64,000 bases of DNA from Planctomycetota bacterium (GTDB taxonomy: Bacteria > Planctomycetota > UBA8742 > UBA2392): the NCBI GenBank assembly GCA_025993795.1, contig JAMQHL010000037.1, positions 1 through 64,000 on the forward strand. Direction: 5' to 3'. Shown here one piece after another: positions 59,780-64,000 of the stretch (position 1 is its first letter; each line of letters begins with the position of its first letter). Made by a program: the position numbers and the translations under genes. The notes beneath the pieces were generated by a model. It had not been told where the DNA came from. It was given only the letters and a program-made list of their open reading frames with translations, and did not search any database.

Positions 59780-61999
59780 ATGGGATCGACCCGTGAATAC
59801 ACTTCGGCGCGCTGGCACTCGCGCGCCGGCTTTCTCGCCACGACGCTGCTGGCGTTGCTGGTCATGGGCGCGCCGTTCATGGTGACGCGCGGGTTGCTGC
59901 AACACGGCGCCCTGTTTCTGCCTGCGGTGCTGGGACTGATGCTGCTGTTCGGCGGGCCGCTGGTGCGCATCGCCCTTGCCACCGGCCGCCTTTCTCATCG
60001 CCTAACAGGGCGCGAGGCACTGCACGGAGTGCAGGTGCTGGTGCGGGTTGTGCTTGCGATTGCGCTGCTGGTCGTGGCCCAGCGTGCCATCGGGTGGATC
60101 TTTGCCGAGACCCTGTTTGAAGTGCCCAGCGGGGCACTCGAGTTTCGCGCCCGTGAGCTGACGACGGCTTCCACCGCGTGGCACAGCGAGCCATCGCAGG
60201 CTCTTTGGTGCGGCCTGGGCAGCGCGCTTCTTCTCGGCCTTGTGTTCTGGGCGTTAGCTCGGCGGCGACGGCTCGCGGGCTTGAGCTGGATTGCCGGCTG
60301 GGTGCTCACCACGATCGTTGCGCTGTTGGCGCTGGGCCTGGTGGTCGGTTACAGCCTGCCGGGGGCCGGCGCCCTTGCCGCGCTGGCTGCCCCGCTTAAG
60401 TGGAAGGCGGTGTGGACATTCGGATTCTGGGGCGATGCCGCGACGATTGCCCTGCTCGGGCTTGGTGCCCAGACGGCCGTGATCACCGCTGCGGGCCGCG
60501 GCCTGCCCAAGCGTGCGGCAATCGGGCGGGAGGCACGCATCCTTGTTGCCGGCATCAGCTTTCTCACGGTGCTGGGGGGTCTTGTTGGCTTGCTGCTGCT
60601 TTGCGCCATCTGCGTACGGCAGGGCATTGTTCCGGGCATTGAACATGCCGCGCCCGGCGTTCTGCTGCTTGAGCTTGTGCCCGCGCTGGGGCGCCTGCTG
60701 TTCTTTAGCTGGCCTGAGCACCTGCAACCCGGCGACCGCCAGATTACGCTCGCGTGGTGCTTCCTGCTGGCCGTCACCTGCTGCCTTGGCGCTGCCGCGC
60801 TGCTTGCGTCCCGGCGTTTTCTGCCGCAACCGGCGGGCTCACGCGCGGCGTGGTTCGGGTATGCCGCCGCGCTTGTGGCCGCAGGCGCCGTCGCGGCGGG
60901 CTGGGCAGCCAGCACCCAGGACGCGTGGCTATCTTTGGCGACCGTGATGCCGGCACTGCTGGGCGTGATGCACCTGACCCTGGCTCGCCGCGCGGGGGCT
61001 GACCTGCGGGTGGTCAGCAATGCCTTTCACTCTTCGCGCGCGTGGCTTGAAAAGCTGAACATCACCTTCACGTTCCAGATTGCCCGGCCGCTGCTGCTGC
61101 TGGTGGTGCTGGCGGTTGCGTTGTCGCGCCGCGAGTACGGCCTTGTGCTGGCAGGGTTTGCGGTCGCGTTTGCCGTGATGTGGGTCGGCTCATGGCGGCC
61201 CCGCTCGCGCAGCCGCGATACCGGCCTGTTGCGCGCTGTCGGCACCGCCGCGTTGCTGATTGCCTGCAGCGCGCCGGCGCTGGCCCAGAAGTCGCAGGCA
61301 GACGAAGCGTGGTCCACTGCGATGGAAACGCCCGTCGGAAATGAACGCGCCGTGGCACTGGCGCGGTTTGAACAAGGCTGGATGCGCGGCGAGAACGTGG
61401 ACCTGGCGGCGCTGCGGCTTGCCGCCGATGAGGCGGTGGCACGCGTGCGCTCTGCAGAACTGCCAGCCCATGAACGTGATGCGGCATTGCGCAGGGCGCG
61501 GGCCGCCATGATCTGCCTGCTGATTGCCGACCCCACCGGCGACGACAGCCTGCGCCTTGAGCGGGCAATGCTTGTCGAAGACGGCCTGATGCCGTTTTCG
61601 CGACTGGAAGAGGCCATCGCCGATCACCAGGCCGGGAACACGACCCCGCTGCTTGAGTTGTTGACGCAGGTTCAGCAACGCCTGGGCGCCCACGCTCCGC
61701 AAGATGCTTTCTTGCCAGGCGCCTCGAAGGGCACCAGCGCCTTGCGCGATGCGCTGCAAGGCAACGCGGACCTGCCGCAGTTGCTTACCGCCACGGTCAA
61801 GGATATGCGTGAAACCTATGGCGCCGGCGGTCGCGAGGCCCAGCGCCTGCGGGCGCACCTTCTGCAACGGGCTACGGCCGGGAGCACACTGCTGAAGCCT
61901 GACGCGGGTCCCGGCGTTGTGTACGTTGTCAGCATGTTGCTGGCGGCGTTTGCGCTGGCATGGTCGTTGATGCTGGGTATCGGCAGGCCCCGGAAGTGA
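59780..61999 (+). CDS. Large polytopic membrane protein of unknown function
   Basis: 739 aa with about 11 predicted TMs in residues 15-490, then a soluble region of about 200 residues and a last TM near 715-735. The stretch G-F-W-G-D-A-A-T-I-A-L-L-G-L-G-A-Q and following T-A-A-G-R-G loosely recalls transmembrane 6 of neurotransmitter:sodium symporters, but no full family match can be made by eye. A signal-peptide-like segment (A-L-L-I-A-C-S-A-P-A-L-A-Q) lies at about 490-503, suggesting fusion of a transport unit and an exported helical domain. It is 70 bp behind the GGNDTY gene. Confidence 0.65.
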   Translation: MGSTREYTSARWHSRAGFLATTLLALLVMGAPFMVTRGLLQHGALFLPAVLGLMLLFGGPLVRIALATGRLSHRLTGREALHGVQVLVRVVLAIALLVVAQRAIGWIFAETLFEVPSGALEFRARELTTASTAWHSEPSQALWCGLGSALLLGLVFWALARRRRLAGLSWIAGWVLTTIVALLALGLVVGYSLPGAGALAALAAPLKWKAVWTFGFWGDAATIALLGLGAQTAVITAAGRGLPKRAAIGREARILVAGISFLTVLGGLVGLLLLCAICVRQGIVPGIEHAAPGVLLLELVPALGRLLFFSWPEHLQPGDRQITLAWCFLLAVTCCLGAAALLASRRFLPQPAGSRAAWFGYAAALVAAGAVAAGWAASTQDAWLSLATVMPALLGVMHLTLARRAGADLRVVSNAFHSSRAWLEKLNITFTFQIARPLLLLVVLAVALSRREYGLVLAGFAVAFAVMWVGSWRPRSRSRDTGLLRAVGTAALLIACSAPALAQKSQADEAWSTAMETPVGNERAVALARFEQGWMRGENVDLAALRLAADEAVARVRSAELPAHERDAALRRARAAMICLLIADPTGDDSLRLERAMLVEDGLMPFSRLEEAIADHQAGNTTPLLELLTQVQQRLGAHAPQDAFLPGASKGTSALRDALQGNADLPQLLTATVKDMRETYGAGGREAQRLRAHLLQRATAGSTLLKPDAGPGVVYVVSMLLAAFALAWSLMLGIGRPRK

Positions 62000-62060
62000 T
62001 GCGCATCCACGCCGTTGAACCCGCCCGCGGCATGCGCTAGAAACCACCCGGAGGCCGACC

Positions 62061-63218
62061 GTGCGCTTTGAGCTGAATGAAGAACTTGCCCTGCTGCAGC
62101 AGACGACGCGTGACTTCGCCAACGCCGAACTCAAGGCCGCGGCGCGCCGCATGGACGAGACCGAAACTTTCGAGATCGACGTCTTCAAGAAGATGGCGGG
62201 GATGGGCCTGACCGGCTTGACCATACCTGAGCGCTTCGGCGGCAGCGGGTTCTACGACCAGGGCATGCCCAACCAGGCTGCGTGCGTCGCCCTTGAAGAG
62301 GTCAACCGCGTGTGTGCCAGCACCGGCGTCACATTGAGCGTGCACATGTCGCTGTTTTCCAGCCTGCTCACCAAGTGGGGCAACGAAGAGCAGCACCAGC
62401 GTGTGCTGCCCAAGGTCGCCAGCGGCGAGTGGCTGGGCGCCTACTGTCTGTCTGAGGCCGGCAGCGGCACCGACGCCGGCAGCCTGGTGTGCGAGGCGCG
62501 CAAGGACGGCAACGAATACGTGCTGAACGGCAGCAAGCTGTGGATCACCAGCGCGCCCTATGCCGACGTGTTCATCGTGTTCGCGCGCACCGACAAGGCC
62601 CAGAAGACACGCGGCATCAGCGCCTTCATCGTCGAGGGCAGCCGCAAGGGCATAACCATCGGCAAGAAGGAAAAAAAGATGGGCATCCGCGGCAGCGCCA
62701 CCAGCGAGGTGCTGTTCGAGGATTGCCGCATCCCGGCATCCAACCTGATCGGGGAAGAGAACCTCGGGTTCAAGATCGCGCTGGATACCCTCGATGGCGG
62801 CCGCAACGGCATTGCCGCGCAGGCCGTCGGCATCGGCCGCGCCTGCCTTGAAGACGCCACCGAGTACGCCAAGACCCGCGAGCAGTTCGGCCAGCCGATT
62901 GCGAACTTCCAAGCCGTGCAGTGGATGCTGGCCGACATGACCATGAAGCTCGATGCCGCCCGCCTGCTGATGTACCGCGCCGCGTGGCTGCGCGACAACG
63001 GCAAGCCCTGCACCACGGAAAGCGCCATGGCCAAGCTGTTCGCCAGCGAAGCCGCCAACAAGGCGGCGAAAGACGCGGTGCAGATCTTCGGCGGCAACGG
63101 CTACAGCAAAGAGTACAACGTCGAGCGCTACTTTCGCGATGCCCGCATCACCGAGATCTACGAGGGTACAAGCCAGGTGCAGCGCATCGTGATCGCCCGA
63201 AGCCTGCTGGGCGATTGA
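62061..63218 (+). CDS. Acyl-CoA dehydrogenase
   Basis: 385 aa from GTG 62061 (GGAGG seven bases upstream). FAD enzyme that oxidises acyl-CoA to enoyl-CoA and passes electrons to electron-transfer flavoprotein. Motifs: L-S-E-A-G-S-G-T-D-A-G-S (FAD binding), W-I-T-S-A-P-Y-A, A-R-x-Q-F-G-Q-P (as T-R-E-Q-F-G-Q-P-I), Q-I-F-G-G-N-G-Y and the catalytic Glu in E-I-Y-E-G-T-S-Q-V-Q. Length and motifs are typical of short/medium-chain enzymes. No etfAB or other beta-oxidation gene is in the window. Confidence 0.96.
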   Translation: MRFELNEELALLQQTTRDFANAELKAAARRMDETETFEIDVFKKMAGMGLTGLTIPERFGGSGFYDQGMPNQAACVALEEVNRVCASTGVTLSVHMSLFSSLLTKWGNEEQHQRVLPKVASGEWLGAYCLSEAGSGTDAGSLVCEARKDGNEYVLNGSKLWITSAPYADVFIVFARTDKAQKTRGISAFIVEGSRKGITIGKKEKKMGIRGSATSEVLFEDCRIPASNLIGEENLGFKIALDTLDGGRNGIAAQAVGIGRACLEDATEYAKTREQFGQPIANFQAVQWMLADMTMKLDAARLLMYRAAWLRDNGKPCTTESAMAKLFASEAANKAAKDAVQIFGGNGYSKEYNVERYFRDARITEIYEGTSQVQRIVIARSLLGD

Positions 63219-63404
63219 ATCAGAGCGATCAACGGCACCTGCGGTTCACCACGGAGGCTGGCGCTGGAAGTCCAGCACAAGCATTGGCAGTTCTCCGTTG
63301 CTGTTTGACTCTGTGGTAGATGGCCATTGCAGGTCGCGACCCGACCGGCTGAATCACCGCCGAAATCAATGCCCAGCGCCTGCGCTTGCGGTTACCATGG
63401 AACG

Positions 63405-64000
63405 ATGCGCCTGACTGTCGCCATCCTGCTTGTCTGCGTGACCGGCGCGTTAGTCCGGGCCGACGAAGTCGCGCCCGCGACATACGAGCTGCATGAGTCG
63501 TGGCAGAAGGACTTCGTCTACACCATCGACGAGTCCGAAACCGTAGACAGCACCACGGTCTTTCAAGTCCCCCAGAAAGACGGCGGCAAGCAGCGCGTGT
63601 CCGGCGGCGTCACCGACAAGCACGAACGCGTGCTTGACTGCACGCCCGTGGCCTTCGACGACAAGGGCGCAACCAAGCTGCATTTCACTGTGCTGAAGCA
63701 CACCCTGCTTCGACACGAGCTGCCTCCCGGCGAAGCCGCCGCCAGGCAAACCCACAACGGCCAAGGCCCTTTCACCGGCGCCGAATGGGACGAAGACTGG
63801 AAGACGGACCACTGGAAACGCGCGCTGACCAAAGCGGCGACCAGCCAGTTCGGCCAGTTTCCGGACGAACTGATGAAAGCCATGCGCGCTAAACGCTACA
63901 CGCGTCAGCACTACATGCTGCCGACGGGCGCGGTGACCGAGGGCGCAACGTGGAAGCCCGACGCAACGCACCTGCTGGAACAGTTCAAGCAGTTTCAGCG
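63405..64000 (+). CDS. Exported protein of unknown function (3' end beyond window)
   Basis: ATG 63405 opens a frame that runs to the window edge without a stop (198 codons). It has a signal peptide (I-L-L-V-C-V-T-G-A-L-V-R-A), then a beta-rich acidic mature part starting D-E-V-A-P-A-T-Y-E-L-H. A T-x-W-K-P-D pattern follows near the edge. No known domain could be recognised in the visible part. A ribosome site is weak (GGAAC). Upstream lies a 186-bp gap with a partial TTCACCACGGAG word at 63245. Confidence 0.7.
   Translation, partial: MRLTVAILLVCVTGALVRADEVAPATYELHESWQKDFVYTIDESETVDSTTVFQVPQKDGGKQRVSGGVTDKHERVLDCTPVAFDDKGATKLHFTVLKHTLLRHELPPGEAAARQTHNGQGPFTGAEWDEDWKTDHWKRALTKAATSQFGQFPDELMKAMRAKRYTRQHYMLPTGAVTEGATWKPDATHLLEQFKQFQ

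Overview
The window is a GC-rich, densely coded bacterial chromosome segment. It holds about 66 protein genes (one cut at each end), one tRNA and no rRNA, phage or CRISPR array. Several traits point to a Gram-negative, possibly planctomycete-like bacterium: a secreted DUF1549-type protein with the Q-C-A-E-C-H-D-H-P signature, multihaem c-type cytochromes, many lipoproteins, an outer-membrane-barrel-like protein, an Asp-rich (non-zinc-type) HemB and a FabL-type enoyl reductase. This assignment is an inference from gene families; no phylogenetic marker could be tested.

Layout. 1-9.7 kb: the start of a von Willebrand protein, a small ferredoxin, a rhomboid-like membrane protein, tRNA-Pro, hemB, an RluA-type pseudouridine synthase, a tetrahaem cytochrome, and a run of small exported proteins. 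9.8-15.3 kb: housekeeping block pnp-rpsO-ispD divergent from eno. 15.4-25.2 kb: a Ser/Thr kinase, a zinc ribbon, a barrel-like protein, a pentahaem cytochrome, two coiled-coil envelope proteins, a PH-like membrane protein, and a BatA/DUF58 pair. 26.1-35.5 kb: a UbiB/ABC1 kinase, the DUF1549 protein, a CDF metal transporter, priA divergent from rnpA, a VOC protein and an EEP-fold hydrolase. 36-40.8 kb: lipoprotein, HI0933-type flavoprotein, a COG0720 pterin enzyme, pheS and a proline-rich repeat protein. 40.8-46.3 kb: arginine cluster (argE-like, GxxExxY gene, argH, argG, an unassigned P-loop protein, a 61-aa membrane protein), punctuated by CACAGAG-type intergenic repeats. 46.7-52.5 kb: metal uptake, with a feoA-feoA-feoB-small Cys protein operon divergent from a znuA-znuC-znuB operon. 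52.6-57.1 kb: DoxX, a globin-like protein, XdhC, a MocA-like nucleotidyltransferase, two related lipoproteins and fabL. 57.2-64 kb: a large secreted GGNDTY-repeat protein fused to a parvulin-like domain, a polytopic membrane protein, an acyl-CoA dehydrogenase and a truncated exported protein.

The strongest leads are four. The first is the GGNDTY-repeat/parvulin fusion at 57.2 kb, with its membrane-protein neighbour. The second is the GxxExxY gene bracketed by a perfect 12-bp inverted repeat inside the arginine cluster. The third is a 7-1-7 inverted repeat resembling a Fur box between the iron and zinc operons. The fourth is the P-loop protein translationally coupled to a small membrane protein behind argG. 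Functional claims rest on motif recognition by eye; no database search was run.
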